DNA from: Salinisphaera sp963835375
GTDB taxonomy: Bacteria > Pseudomonadota > Gammaproteobacteria > Nevskiales > Salinisphaeraceae
DNA: 64,000 bases
Direction of reading: 5' to 3'
Assembly (NCBI GenBank): GCA_963835375.1
Contig: CAWIGB010000036.1
Span: 26,914-90,913, forward strand
In this document: positions 36,143 through 44,174 of the stretch, in pieces
Layout of the letters: the number at the start of each line of letters is the position of its first letter
Position numbering within the stretch: the stretch's first letter is position 1
Translations under genes and position numbers: made by a program
Notes under the pieces: model-generated
What the model saw: only the letters and a program-made list of their open reading frames with translations
Database searches by the model: none
Told to the model about the DNA's origin: nothing

Positions 36143-37881
36143 GCTGCGTCCTCATGCAGAGATTCGAGAGTATCGGCGACGGCGGCGACGATCATCGCGA
36201 ATGAAATCGCGCCCGGATCGGCGTGGCCCACACTCTTGTCGCTATGGTTCTTGGCCCGCCCCTTCTTCGGCGCCAGTTCGGCGGTCGCCTCGGCCGCTTG
36301 TTGCGAAGCCTCGGCGGCCCGGCGCCAGGCTTCGCGCAGATGCGTGCCGGATCGCACTTCCGCGGCGAGCTTGTCGGCGAACGGCTTCATTGAGTCGAGC
36401 ATGGTCTTGTCACCCATCTCGGCGCCGCCCAGACGCATGATGGCGTCGGTGGCTTCGACCACGCCATCAGCCACGGCCGGCGCGGCAACCCTGGCGTCAT
36501 CGCCGATGGTCGCGCCAACGCTGCGCAGGCCGAGCCCCCACAGCGCGCCGGAGGTACCGCCGGCCTCGTTGGCCCAGGCGTCACCCGCTCTACCGAGGAC
36601 AGTGCCGGCGCCACAGCCTTTTTCAACCGCATGGCGCGCGGCAGCCAGCGCGGCGCGGGCGCCGGTATCCATGCCGATGCCATGGTCGCCGTCGCCGGAA
36701 ATGGCATCGAGCTTGCCCAGGCCTTCGGCCTCGGCCTCGATCTTGCTCTGGATCGTTTCGATCACCGCCAGCATGCCGGCGGCATCGGCTTTCGAGTCCT
36801 CGCTGGCCGCCGGCGTTTCCTCTTCATGCGCGGCGGCCAGATCCCCGTCGTCGCGCGGCTCGCCTTCCAGCGCCACGCCGCCGCGACAATAAGCCGGCGT
36901 GGTGGCCGGCGCGGTCCAGGCTTTCTCCAGCGCTTCGTCGAGCCAGAACAGCGTGAGCGACACGCCGGCCATCTCGAAACTGGTGACCAGTTCGCCCACT
37001 TCCGGCTGGACCAGTGTCAGGCCGGCATGCTCGAGCCGTTCGGAAACGCGCTTGTAGAGCACGAACAGTTCTTCGTACTTGACCGAGCCCAGGCCGTTGA
37101 GCATCACGCCCACGCGCGGCGAGCCGGCCCGGGCAACCCCGTCCGGGCGCTCCTCGAGCAGGCGATCGACCAGCATGTCGGCCAGATCGGCGGCCGAGGG
37201 CATATCGACTTCCTCGATGCCCTGCTCGCCGTGAATGCCCATGCCCACGCCCATGCGCCCTTCCGGCACCGTGAACAACGGCTCGCCCGCACCGGGCAAC
37301 GTGCACCCGGAAAACGCCACCCCGAACGACCGCGTGCGATCATTGGCATGGCTTGAAAATTCATAGACCTCGTCCAGCGACTTGCCTTCGGCGGCAGCGA
37401 GCGCGGCAGCGCGGAACACGGTCAGGTCACCGGCAATGCCGCGACGTTCGCTGGCCTTGTCGGCGGGGCCGCTGCAGATGTCGTCGGTGACGGCAAAACA
37501 GCGACAGGGAATGCCTTCGGCCTTGAGCCGCTCTTCAGCGATGCCGAAGTTGAGCACATCCCCGGCATAGTTGCCGAAGGAGAGCAGCACGCCCGAGTCG
37601 GAGGCCGCAGCCTTGGCCACGGAATAGATCTGCTGCGCCGACGGCGAGGCGAAGACGTTGCCCATGGCCGCGCCGTGTGCCAGCCCCTGGCCCACCAGCC
37701 CGGCGAAGGCCGGATAGTGGCCCGAGCCACCGCCGATCACCACGGCGACCTGGCCCGGCGGAGTCCGCGTCGCGCGCACCACGCCGCCGGGAACGCGGCG
37801 CACCAGGTTCCGGTTGGCGGCCACGAAACCATCGATGCTCTCGTCGACGAAATCGGCCGGATTGTTCACTAGGTACGTCAT
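36139..37881 (-). CDS. derK: DhaKL-type kinase, probable D-erythrulose kinase
   Basis: A 580-residue fusion of a DhaK domain (about residues 1-330) and a DhaL domain (about 370-580). The DhaK part has IGGGSGHYPAFAGLVG and the substrate-binding His217 in GMGIHGEQGI; the DhaL part has the metal-binding ISGDGDHGIGMDTGA, the GGTSGALWG loop and SVGHADPGAISFAM. The N-terminus TYLVNNPADFVDESIDGFVA closely resembles what I recall of Mycobacterium smegmatis D-erythrulose kinase DerK, more than dihydroxyacetone kinases. Together with an RpiB partner overlapping by four bases and a tetritol dehydrogenase gene in the same run, phosphorylation of D-erythrulose to its 4-phosphate is the best reading. Dihydroxyacetone remains possible. 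Confidence 0.85.
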   Translation of the reverse strand: MTYLVNNPADFVDESIDGFVAANRNLVRRVPGGVVRATRTPPGQVAVVIGGGSGHYPAFAGLVGQGLAHGAAMGNVFASPSAQQIYSVAKAAASDSGVLLSFGNYAGDVLNFGIAEERLKAEGIPCRCFAVTDDICSGPADKASERRGIAGDLTVFRAAALAAAEGKSLDEVYEFSSHANDRTRSFGVAFSGCTLPGAGEPLFTVPEGRMGVGMGIHGEQGIEEVDMPSAADLADMLVDRLLEERPDGVARAGSPRVGVMLNGLGSVKYEELFVLYKRVSERLEHAGLTLVQPEVGELVTSFEMAGVSLTLFWLDEALEKAWTAPATTPAYCRGGVALEGEPRDDGDLAAAHEEETPAASEDSKADAAGMLAVIETIQSKIEAEAEGLGKLDAISGDGDHGIGMDTGARAALAAARHAVEKGCGAGTVLGRAGDAWANEAGGTSGALWGLGLRSVGATIGDDARVAAPAVADGVVEATDAIMRLGGAEMGDKTMLDSMKPFADKLAAEVRSGTHLREAWRRAAEASQQAAEATAELAPKKGRAKNHSDKSVGHADPGAISFAMIVAAVADTLESLHEDAA

Positions 37882-37898
37882 GGGGGTCTCCTCAAGAA

Positions 37899-37927
37899 AA
37901 CGCGCGGACCACCTTGGCCCGCGCGTT
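37899..37927 (-). terminator. Hairpin with short U-tract between binding-protein and kinase genes
   Basis: A perfect 9-base-pair inverted repeat (37899-37907 with 37919-37927) lies between the stop of the binding-protein gene and the start of the kinase gene. On the transcribed strand it is followed directly by TTTTCTT and then the kinase ribosome binding site GAGGAG. It is a good candidate for partial termination that keeps transporter mRNA above enzyme mRNA. Confidence 0.55.
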
Positions 37928-37950
37928 CGTCGGCTTGCGCCGTGGCAGAG

Positions 37951-38934
37951 TTACGAGCTGCTGGTCATGCTCTTGAGCGTGAACGGGGCGACGAAATCGC
38001 CGGCGTTCTTCTTGGTGATCAGGATGCAGTCGAACAGCTGCTTCTCGTGATCGACACCGGTCTTGCCGGTCTTGATGTAATGATCGGCCTCGTCGACCGC
38101 CTTCTTCGAGAACACGGCGACCGGCTGCAGCACGGTATAGGCCAGCTCGCCCGACTTGACCGCGTCCACGGCATCCGGGGAACCGTCGAAGCCGCCGACC
38201 GTGACCTGCTTCAGCTTGCCGGCTTCCTTGAGTGCCGCGATCGCGCCCAGCGCCATCTCGTCGTTACCGCTGATCAGACCGGTGATGTTCGGGTGTGCCT
38301 GCAGCATGCCCTGCATCTTGTCGTGGCCCTGGGTACGATCCCAGTTGGCGACCTGCGAGGCGACCTTCTTCAGGTTGGGATACTGGCTCAGCACGGTGCG
38401 ATAACCGTTGGAACGCGTGGCGGCGTTGTTGTCCGACGGCGCGCCCTTCAGTTCGACGTACTTGGCCTTGTCGCCAACCGCTTTAACCCACTGCTGCGCA
38501 CCCAGCGCGGCACCCTGGGCGTTGTTCGACACCAGCTGTGCCTTGGCCAGACCTTTCTGGTTGATTTCGGCGTTGACCAGGAATACCGGGATACCGGCCT
38601 GCTTGGCTTTCTTGACCGAGCCGATGGAACCGTCGGCGTTGGCCGGGTCGAGAATGATCGCGGCCGAGTGGTTGGTGATGGCGGTATCGATCAGGTTGCG
38701 CTCGGTGTTGGTATCGCCCTTGTGCGCCGACACGTTCGCCTTGTAGCCGAGCTTGCGGGCTTCCGTCGCGGCCACCTGGCCCTCGGTGCGCCAGTACGGG
38801 TTCGACGGATCGTTGACGATGATGCTGATCAGCTTGCCGTTGCCGGAATCGGCGGCGGACGCCGTGGAAAGCCCCGTGAAGGCCGAAGCGGCCACCAGGG
38901 CCGCGGCTGCCATGATTATTGTTCTGCGTAGCAT
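37951..38934 (-). CDS. Sugar ABC transporter substrate-binding protein (RbsB-like), system 2
   Basis: A 327-residue periplasmic binding protein. MLRRTIIMAAAALVAASAF starts a signal peptide ending STASAA near residue 27; the mature protein begins with LISIIVNDPSNPYWRTEGQVA and contains ITGLISGNDEMALGAIAALK and VGGFDGSPDAVDAVKSGEL, typical of the RbsB group. The ATG at 38934 is preceded by AAGGAG at good spacing; the longer upstream frame is rejected. It is the fourth gene in a transcript with DUF2291, ATPase and permease genes, and is followed by the tetritol-phosphate enzymes, so a four-carbon polyol or tetrulose is the likely ligand (inference). Confidence 0.9.
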   Translation of the reverse strand: MLRRTIIMAAAALVAASAFTGLSTASAADSGNGKLISIIVNDPSNPYWRTEGQVAATEARKLGYKANVSAHKGDTNTERNLIDTAITNHSAAIILDPANADGSIGSVKKAKQAGIPVFLVNAEINQKGLAKAQLVSNNAQGAALGAQQWVKAVGDKAKYVELKGAPSDNNAATRSNGYRTVLSQYPNLKKVASQVANWDRTQGHDKMQGMLQAHPNITGLISGNDEMALGAIAALKEAGKLKQVTVGGFDGSPDAVDAVKSGELAYTVLQPVAVFSKKAVDEADHYIKTGKTGVDHEKQLFDCILITKKNAGDFVAPFTLKSMTSSS

Positions 38935-38959
38935 TGCTGCATCTCCTTCGCTTTGATGG

Positions 38960-38981
38960 AACCGCCGATCAGTCGGCGGTT
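38960..38981 (-). other. Stem-loop overlapping the permease stop, upstream of the binding-protein gene in sequence
   Basis: A perfect 9-base-pair inverted repeat (38960-38968 with 38973-38981, loop TCAG) lies between the binding-protein start (38934) and the permease stop (38969), with the permease stop codon inside it. A run of six T follows it only on the plus strand, so it does not look like a terminator for these minus-strand genes. It could stabilise the downstream binding-protein mRNA after processing. Confidence 0.45.
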
Positions 38982-40123
38982 TTTTGAGAAACATGGGATG
39001 AACCCGAGGCCGCGGTGGTCGAGCTCGTATCGATATCGTGCGAGGTCGGGGTCGCGCCGTCGGTCGGCTTGGATTTCCGGGCACGCCCGCTGTAGTCGAT
39101 CGAGTTCAACAGTACGGCCAGCACGATCACGGCCCCGGTGAACACCATCTGCCAGTAGGCGGAGACACCGACGATAACCAGCCCGTCGGACAGGAAACCG
39201 ATCACGAAAGCGCCCAGCAGCGTGCCGCGCACGTTGCCGACACCGCCCGTAAGCGCGGCGCCGCCGATCACGACCGTGGCGATCGCGGTCAGCTCATAGG
39301 TGGTACCCGCGGTGGGCCCGGCGGAGGTCAGCTCGGACGAGAGCACCAGACCGGCGATGGCGGCACAGATGCCCGACAGGACGTACACCGAGATCTTGAC
39401 TCGCTTGACCGGCACGCCCGACAGCCGTGCGGCGCGCTCGTTGCCGCCCGAGGCATACAGCCAGCGGCCGAAGGCGGTCTTGTTGAGCACCACGCTCATG
39501 ATGAGCGCCAGCGCGATCATCGCCAGCACGCCGATCGGAATATCGAACAGACGGTTGAAGCCGAGCCAGTCGAAGCCGGTATTGCCGAGCGCTTCCTTGC
39601 CGCCGAGGTTGTTATAGGTCAACCCGCCGGTGATCAGCAGCGCAATGCCGCGTACGGCATACAGCGAGCCGAGCGTGGCCACGAACGCCGGCACCTTGAA
39701 GCGCGCGATCAGGATACCGTTGACCAGCCCGACGAAAGCGCCGACGCCGCACACCAGAATAGCCGTGACCCAGATCGACGGATAGAGCGTCACGCCCAGT
39801 GGCGCGATTTCGACACCGTGGATGAAGAATCCGGCCATCACCCCGCACAGGCCCAGCGTGGAGCCGACCGACAGATCGATGCCACCGTTGAGAATCACCA
39901 GCAACATACCCAGGCCGAGCAGGCCATAGATCGCCACGTGCGAGGACATGGTCAGCAGATTATTGAACGTGAAGTAATTCGGCGAGAGATAAGAAAAGAC
40001 CACGATAATCGCGATCAAGCCGAAAAACGCTCGCCCCTCGAGCAGCAGCCCGAGCGGATCGAAGCCGTTGGCAAACAGGCCGCTCTTGCCCTGGGTTGCG
40101 GTTGCAGCGCGTGTATCGCTCAT
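38969..40123 (-). CDS. Sugar ABC transporter permease (RbsC-like), system 2
   Basis: A 384-residue inner-membrane permease with about ten hydrophobic helices. Landmarks are LGMLLVILNGGIDLSVGSTLGL and the cytoplasmic coupling region AFGRWLYASGGNERAARLSGVPV. It is about 60 residues longer than E. coli RbsC because of a hydrophilic Ser/Thr-rich C-terminal tail (from about residue 345), which is unconserved in appearance. It follows the fused ATPase gene by 21 bases. It would pair with the two-domain ATPase of system 2. Confidence 0.9.
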   Translation of the reverse strand: MSDTRAATATQGKSGLFANGFDPLGLLLEGRAFFGLIAIIVVFSYLSPNYFTFNNLLTMSSHVAIYGLLGLGMLLVILNGGIDLSVGSTLGLCGVMAGFFIHGVEIAPLGVTLYPSIWVTAILVCGVGAFVGLVNGILIARFKVPAFVATLGSLYAVRGIALLITGGLTYNNLGGKEALGNTGFDWLGFNRLFDIPIGVLAMIALALIMSVVLNKTAFGRWLYASGGNERAARLSGVPVKRVKISVYVLSGICAAIAGLVLSSELTSAGPTAGTTYELTAIATVVIGGAALTGGVGNVRGTLLGAFVIGFLSDGLVIVGVSAYWQMVFTGAVIVLAVLLNSIDYSGRARKSKPTDGATPTSHDIDTSSTTAASGSSHVSQKTAD

Positions 40124-40144
40124 GATTGTGATTCCTGGTCGTAC

Positions 40145-41698
40145 CTAGGCCGCCACGGACTCGCCAGAGGCGGCCATGATCTGTTCCTTGGAAGCGTCGG
40201 GCCCGAATTCGGCGACGATGCGCCCACGGCCCATGACGATGATGCGGTGGGCGATCGACAGGCATTCGTTGACCTCGGAGGTCGAGAACACCACGGCCAC
40301 ACCCTGGCTGGCGCGTTCGGCCAGAAGCCGGAACACCTCGGCCTTGGCCCCGATGTCGATGCCGCGGCTCGGCTCGTCTAGCAGAATGACCTTCGGGTGG
40401 GTGGTCATCATCTTGCCGATGACGACCTTCTGCTGGTTGCCGCCCGACAACGAACCGATCATGGCACCGGGGCCGTCGGTCTTGACGTGCACATCGCGGA
40501 TCGAGTCGTCGACGAGACCGCGCTCGCTCGAGCGCGACAACAGCATGTTCTTGACGAAGCTGCCGATGCTGGCCAGCGATAGATTGCGGCCCACGGTCAT
40601 GGTCTGCACCAGGCCGTCGCGTTGCCGATCCTCGGGCACCAGCACCAGACCGGCGGCGATACGCTGGGCGATATCGAGCTTCGATATATCCCGGCCTTCC
40701 AGCAGCACCTGCCCGCCCGAGATATGCGAAGCGCCGGCCAGCGCTTCGAGCAGCTCGGTGCGACCCGCACCCATCAAACCGTAGATACACACCACTTCGC
40801 CGGCACGTACGTCCAGCGACAGCCGGTCCACGGCGGCGCGATCCACGTTGGAATCGTCCGGCACGGTAACCGACTGCACCGATAACGCGGTATCGCCGAA
40901 TTCATAGCCGCTCGGCGGCGAGCCGAGATCGAAGTTCTCGCCCACCATGTTGCGCACGATCCAGGCCAGATCGATATCGGCGCGCTCGGCCTTGGCGGTC
41001 ATGCTGCCGTCGCGCAGCACCACGGCGTGGTGGGTGATCTCCAGCGCTTCTTCCAGATGATGCGAGATATACACGATCGCCACGCCGCGCGCGGTCAGAT
41101 CGCGGATCACCTTGAACAGCACCTCGACCTCGGACGCCGACAGCGCCGAGGTCGGCTCGTCCATGATCAGGATACGGGCGTCAACCGACAGCGCACGGGC
41201 AATCTCCACGATCTGCTGTTGGCCCACGCGCAGCGCGCCGACCTTGGTCAACGGGTCGATGTCTTCCTCGAGCTCCGTCATGAGGGCCGCGGCCTGCCGG
41301 GCTTCCTCGGCGTAGTCCACACCCAGCGCGCCGCGCAGCTCCCGGCCCATGAAGATGTTGTCGCGTACCGACAGATTCGGCGCCAGCGACAGCTCCTGAT
41401 GGATGATCGAAATACCGCGATGCTGGGCCTCGACGGTCGAAGCAAAGCGCACCGGTTCGCCGTCGAGAATGAGCTGACCGTCGGTGGGCTGCTCTACGCC
41501 GGACAGAATCTTCATCAACGTCGACTTGCCGGCGCCGTTCTCGCCGAAAAGCGTGGTCACGGTGCCGGGGTAGATATCGAAATCCACGCCCTTGAGCGCC
41601 TGCACGCCGCCATAGTGCTTGACCACGTTGCGCGCCGAGAGCACCGGCGCATCCGGGCTCGATGTCGGTTCGGTATCGCTCATGGCTGGCCTGCTCAC
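40145..41698 (-). CDS. Sugar ABC transporter ATP-binding protein (RbsA-like, two domains), system 2
   Basis: A 517-residue ATPase with two ABC domains in one chain, the usual RbsA/MglA form (E. coli RbsA 501). Domain 1 has GENGAGKSTLMKIL, the signature-like LRVGQQQIVEIARAL and ILIMDEPTSALS; domain 2 has the degenerate Walker A GLMGAGRTELLEAL, the signature LSGGNQQKVVIGKMM and VILLDEPSRGID. GTG at 41698 overlaps the preceding stop (GTGA); an in-frame ATG at 41683 is an alternative start. The gene lies between DUF2291 and the permease in one transcript. Confidence 0.92.
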   Translation of the reverse strand: MSRPAMSDTEPTSSPDAPVLSARNVVKHYGGVQALKGVDFDIYPGTVTTLFGENGAGKSTLMKILSGVEQPTDGQLILDGEPVRFASTVEAQHRGISIIHQELSLAPNLSVRDNIFMGRELRGALGVDYAEEARQAAALMTELEEDIDPLTKVGALRVGQQQIVEIARALSVDARILIMDEPTSALSASEVEVLFKVIRDLTARGVAIVYISHHLEEALEITHHAVVLRDGSMTAKAERADIDLAWIVRNMVGENFDLGSPPSGYEFGDTALSVQSVTVPDDSNVDRAAVDRLSLDVRAGEVVCIYGLMGAGRTELLEALAGASHISGGQVLLEGRDISKLDIAQRIAAGLVLVPEDRQRDGLVQTMTVGRNLSLASIGSFVKNMLLSRSSERGLVDDSIRDVHVKTDGPGAMIGSLSGGNQQKVVIGKMMTTHPKVILLDEPSRGIDIGAKAEVFRLLAERASQGVAVVFSTSEVNECLSIAHRIIVMGRGRIVAEFGPDASKEQIMAASGESVAA

Positions 41699-42360
41699 TG
41701 CTGCACGCTGAAACGCACGGGCGTGATCAACCAGTATTTCGGATTGATCATCTGGAACGCGCCGACCACGGTCACCTTCTTGCCGGTCAGATGATCGCGA
41801 TCGATGCCGGACAGCACTTCTTTCTTCATCTCGTTATTGATGGCCGCGCCGGCGTTCTGGTATTCGATCTGGTTGGTGAAATCGCCGAATTCGATATTGC
41901 CCACGCCGTCACGCAGCACCGTGCCGTTGATTGCCGGGCCGGTCTGGACGCGAATGGTGATATCGCTCGGCACGCCATCGACCTTCACATCGCACATGCC
42001 CGAGCTGCACTCGCCCACGGCGCCGCTGAACTTCACCGACATGATCGGCGCAATGTCGTTGGGCACGCCGTACTTCTTGACCGCGGCGTCCTTGTCGTCG
42101 GCGATCGCCTTGGCCAGCTCGTCGGCCGGCGCGGCGCGTTGCTCGATCGCCTTCTGTACCTTGGGGAACTCGGTCTTGCCGTATTGTGCCGGCGAGAACT
42201 TGTTGGACGATTCACCGACCGACGAACCGATCGGCACCACCGTCGTATCCAGCCCCATGGCCACCAGCAGAACGACCACGGCCGCCGCGCCGATGGCCCG
42301 TTTGATCGCAGGCGACATACCGGCGCTTGCCGAACGATGTGAACTGCTCGCCGCGGTCAT
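41695..42360 (-). CDS. DUF2291 family membrane-anchored periplasmic protein
   Basis: A 221-residue protein of DUF2291, a family found next to sugar and polyol ABC importers but without a known role. One N-terminal membrane segment (about residues 24-45) is followed by a periplasmic domain with the family stretches FSPAQYGKTEFPKVQKAIEQ, IRVQTGPAINGTVLRDGVG and EFGDFTNQIEYQNAGAAIN. Its ribosome binding site (AGGAGG) is strong. Its stop overlaps the ATPase GTG. In its usual context it is thought to act with the importer; a role in docking the binding protein is only a guess. Confidence 0.85.
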   Translation of the reverse strand: MTAASSSHRSASAGMSPAIKRAIGAAAVVVLLVAMGLDTTVVPIGSSVGESSNKFSPAQYGKTEFPKVQKAIEQRAAPADELAKAIADDKDAAVKKYGVPNDIAPIMSVKFSGAVGECSSGMCDVKVDGVPSDITIRVQTGPAINGTVLRDGVGNIEFGDFTNQIEYQNAGAAINNEMKKEVLSGIDRDHLTGKKVTVVGAFQMINPKYWLITPVRFSVQQ

Positions 42361-42446
42361 GCGGACCTCCTCGCCATGGCGGCGTATCCGGTGTCGTCGA
42401 TCGAGCCCCGCGAGATGTCGCGCGGCCTGCTTGTCTGGCTAGTCAT
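42357..42446 (-). CDS. Possible 29-residue leader peptide upstream of DUF2291
   Basis: The minus strand has ATG at 42446 with GGGAGG six bases upstream, 29 codons, and a TGA that overlaps the DUF2291 ATG by four bases (ATGA). The peptide begins MTSQTSRPRDISRGS and is not hydrophobic. Good ribosome binding site and coupling favour real translation; small size and lack of known relatives leave it uncertain. It could couple or attenuate expression of the importer genes. Confidence 0.35.
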   Translation of the reverse strand: MTSQTSRPRDISRGSIDDTGYAAMARRSA

Positions 42447-42600
42447 GGTGTCCCTCCCGGGCGCTCGGCTCGATGCCGGGCACCGGCCTTCGCCGCGACA
42501 TGAAATCGCGACCAGTCGTCCCGCGTGCCTCGTGTCGCGCCAGCCGCCTTCGACGCGGCGGCGCCGGCGGCGCGGGTGCCCCCGTGCCGCCCGGTTGCGT

Positions 42601-43728
42601 CTAGTTGTGGGGGTCGATGGCGACCTTCATTGACTTGTCGCCCTTTTCCATCACTTCGAGCGCCTCGTGGAATTTCGACATCGGATAGGTGTGGGTGACC
42701 ACGCCGCGCATGTCGAGCTTGCGGGTCGCGATGAAATCGATCGCCCGCGGGTAGGTATAGGGCCCGAGGTGCGACCCCAGCACGTCCAGTTCCTTGCGGT
42801 CGCTGATGATCGACCAGTCGAGGGTGACCTCGGAGCCGAACACCGAAAACTCGACGAAGCGCCCCAGCTTGCGCAGCATGTGGATGCCCTGATTCACCGC
42901 CTTGTGGTAACCGGTGGCCTCGATATAGATATCGCAGCCGTAGCCGTCGGTGATCGACTTGATCTTCTCGATCACGTCTTCCTCGGCCGGGTTCCAGACT
43001 TCGTGCGCACCCAGCTGCTTGGCGAACGCGGCGCGTTCGGGCTTGAGATCCAGCACGATGAGCTTTTTCGGGTTCGACAGCGCCACCTGGCCGATGATGC
43101 CGAGCCCCAGCGTGCCGGCGCCGGCGACCACGACCACATCGTCGGGCGTGACCTGAGCCCGATCGGCGGCGTGCAGCGAGCAGGCCAGGGGCTCGACCAG
43201 CACGGCCTCTTCGGCCGGCACATCATCCGGCACCTGATGCACGATGCCTTCCCTGGTGAAGATCATATACTGGGCGAAAGCGCCGTTGACGTTGCTCTGA
43301 AAGCCGTACAGATCGTGTTTTTCGCACATCCAGTACTGGCCGCGGTTGCAATAGCGGCAATCCCAGCACGGCACGATCTGCTCGGAGATCACGCGATCGC
43401 CGATCTTCACGTTCTTGGCTTCGCCGGCACCCTCGCCAAGGCCCACCACGCGGCAGACGAATTCATGCCCCGGAATCATCGGCGGCTTCACATAGCGCGG
43501 CTGGGTGTCATCGCCCCAGAACGACGGGGCGCCGTGATAGACCTTCACATCCGACATGCAGATGCCGACCAGTTCCACCCGGCACAGGATCTCGCCCGGG
43601 CCCGGCGTGGGCACCTCGACCTCCTCGAGCCGGTAGTCGCCCGGCGCGTAGCAGACGATAGCCTGCATGGTCTTGGGAATGTCGCCCACCTGCGTGGCGT
43701 CTTCAGGACGATCGATAACATCAGACAT
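42601..43728 (-). CDS. eltD: Erythritol/L-threitol dehydrogenase (zinc MDR family)
   Basis: A 375-residue zinc-dependent polyol dehydrogenase. Catalytic zinc ligands are Cys57 (GICMSDVKVYHG), His88 and Glu89 (IPGHEF); structural zinc cysteines are Cys121, Cys124, Cys127 and Cys135 in PCWDCRYCNRGQYWMC. Stretches such as RVISEQIVPCWDC, VEPLACSLHAADRAQ and DWSIISDRKELDVLGSHLGPY closely resemble what I recall of M. smegmatis EltD, which oxidises erythritol to D-erythrulose and L-threitol to L-erythrulose. ATG 43728 has GAGGAG nine bases upstream. It is the first gene of the minus-strand run, divergent from the SorC-type regulator, with a 240-base gap before the DUF2291 gene. Confidence 0.87.
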   Translation of the reverse strand: MSDVIDRPEDATQVGDIPKTMQAIVCYAPGDYRLEEVEVPTPGPGEILCRVELVGICMSDVKVYHGAPSFWGDDTQPRYVKPPMIPGHEFVCRVVGLGEGAGEAKNVKIGDRVISEQIVPCWDCRYCNRGQYWMCEKHDLYGFQSNVNGAFAQYMIFTREGIVHQVPDDVPAEEAVLVEPLACSLHAADRAQVTPDDVVVVAGAGTLGLGIIGQVALSNPKKLIVLDLKPERAAFAKQLGAHEVWNPAEEDVIEKIKSITDGYGCDIYIEATGYHKAVNQGIHMLRKLGRFVEFSVFGSEVTLDWSIISDRKELDVLGSHLGPYTYPRAIDFIATRKLDMRGVVTHTYPMSKFHEALEVMEKGDKSMKVAIDPHN

Positions 43729-44174
43729 GACGGCTGACTCCTCAATGTGACTTTCGCGCCGCGGGGCACGCCATCGCCGGTGTTCGTCCGCCGCACCGAG
43801 GCACCTCAGGTGCCCGGCACCGCCGACCATGCTTGTAGCAAGCGCTTCGGTTCCGGCCTTCTGCGGATGAACATCTGATCATTCGCAGTTCATTTGTTTA
43901 TCTGTGATCGATAGTATTTCGCGCCCGGTAGCCGGTCAACGCGAAACTGTGGTTTCCATACCTAGACTTTGGTCGATGCTACTTAGGTCGCAAATCACGG
44001 TTAATACTGAAGTATCGTAGCCTCATGCCTTGTCATGCTATTGGACAATCCGCCCTCTGCCGTAGGATAAAGGTATAGTGCATATGTGCACGAATCGAAC
44101 ATATGATCGCCTCATCGTCGGGGCAGACCGTTCGGACGTTCAGGCCGAGGCACGAGAGGTGAAAGAAGAAACCC
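43729..44174. promoter_or_regulatory. Divergent control region between the tetritol dehydrogenase and SorC regulator genes
   Basis: This 446-base gap is AT-richer than the coding DNA around it, especially 43870-44110. It contains an inverted repeat ATGAAC/GTTCAT (43867-43872 with 43888-43893) on the dehydrogenase side, and on the regulator side an inverted repeat GTGCA/TGCAC (44078-44082 with 44087-44091) overlapping two CATATG hexamers (44081-44086 and 44100-44105). A weak promoter for the regulator may be TTGGAC (44041-44046), 16 bases, TAGGAT (44063-44068). SorC-family proteins bind such regions and release on binding a phosphorylated sugar. Confidence 0.5.

Noticed and set aside
38960..38986. 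Hairpin plus six T on the plus strand as an intrinsic terminator
   Set aside because: The genes here run on the minus strand, where no U-tract follows, and no plus-strand transcript ends here.
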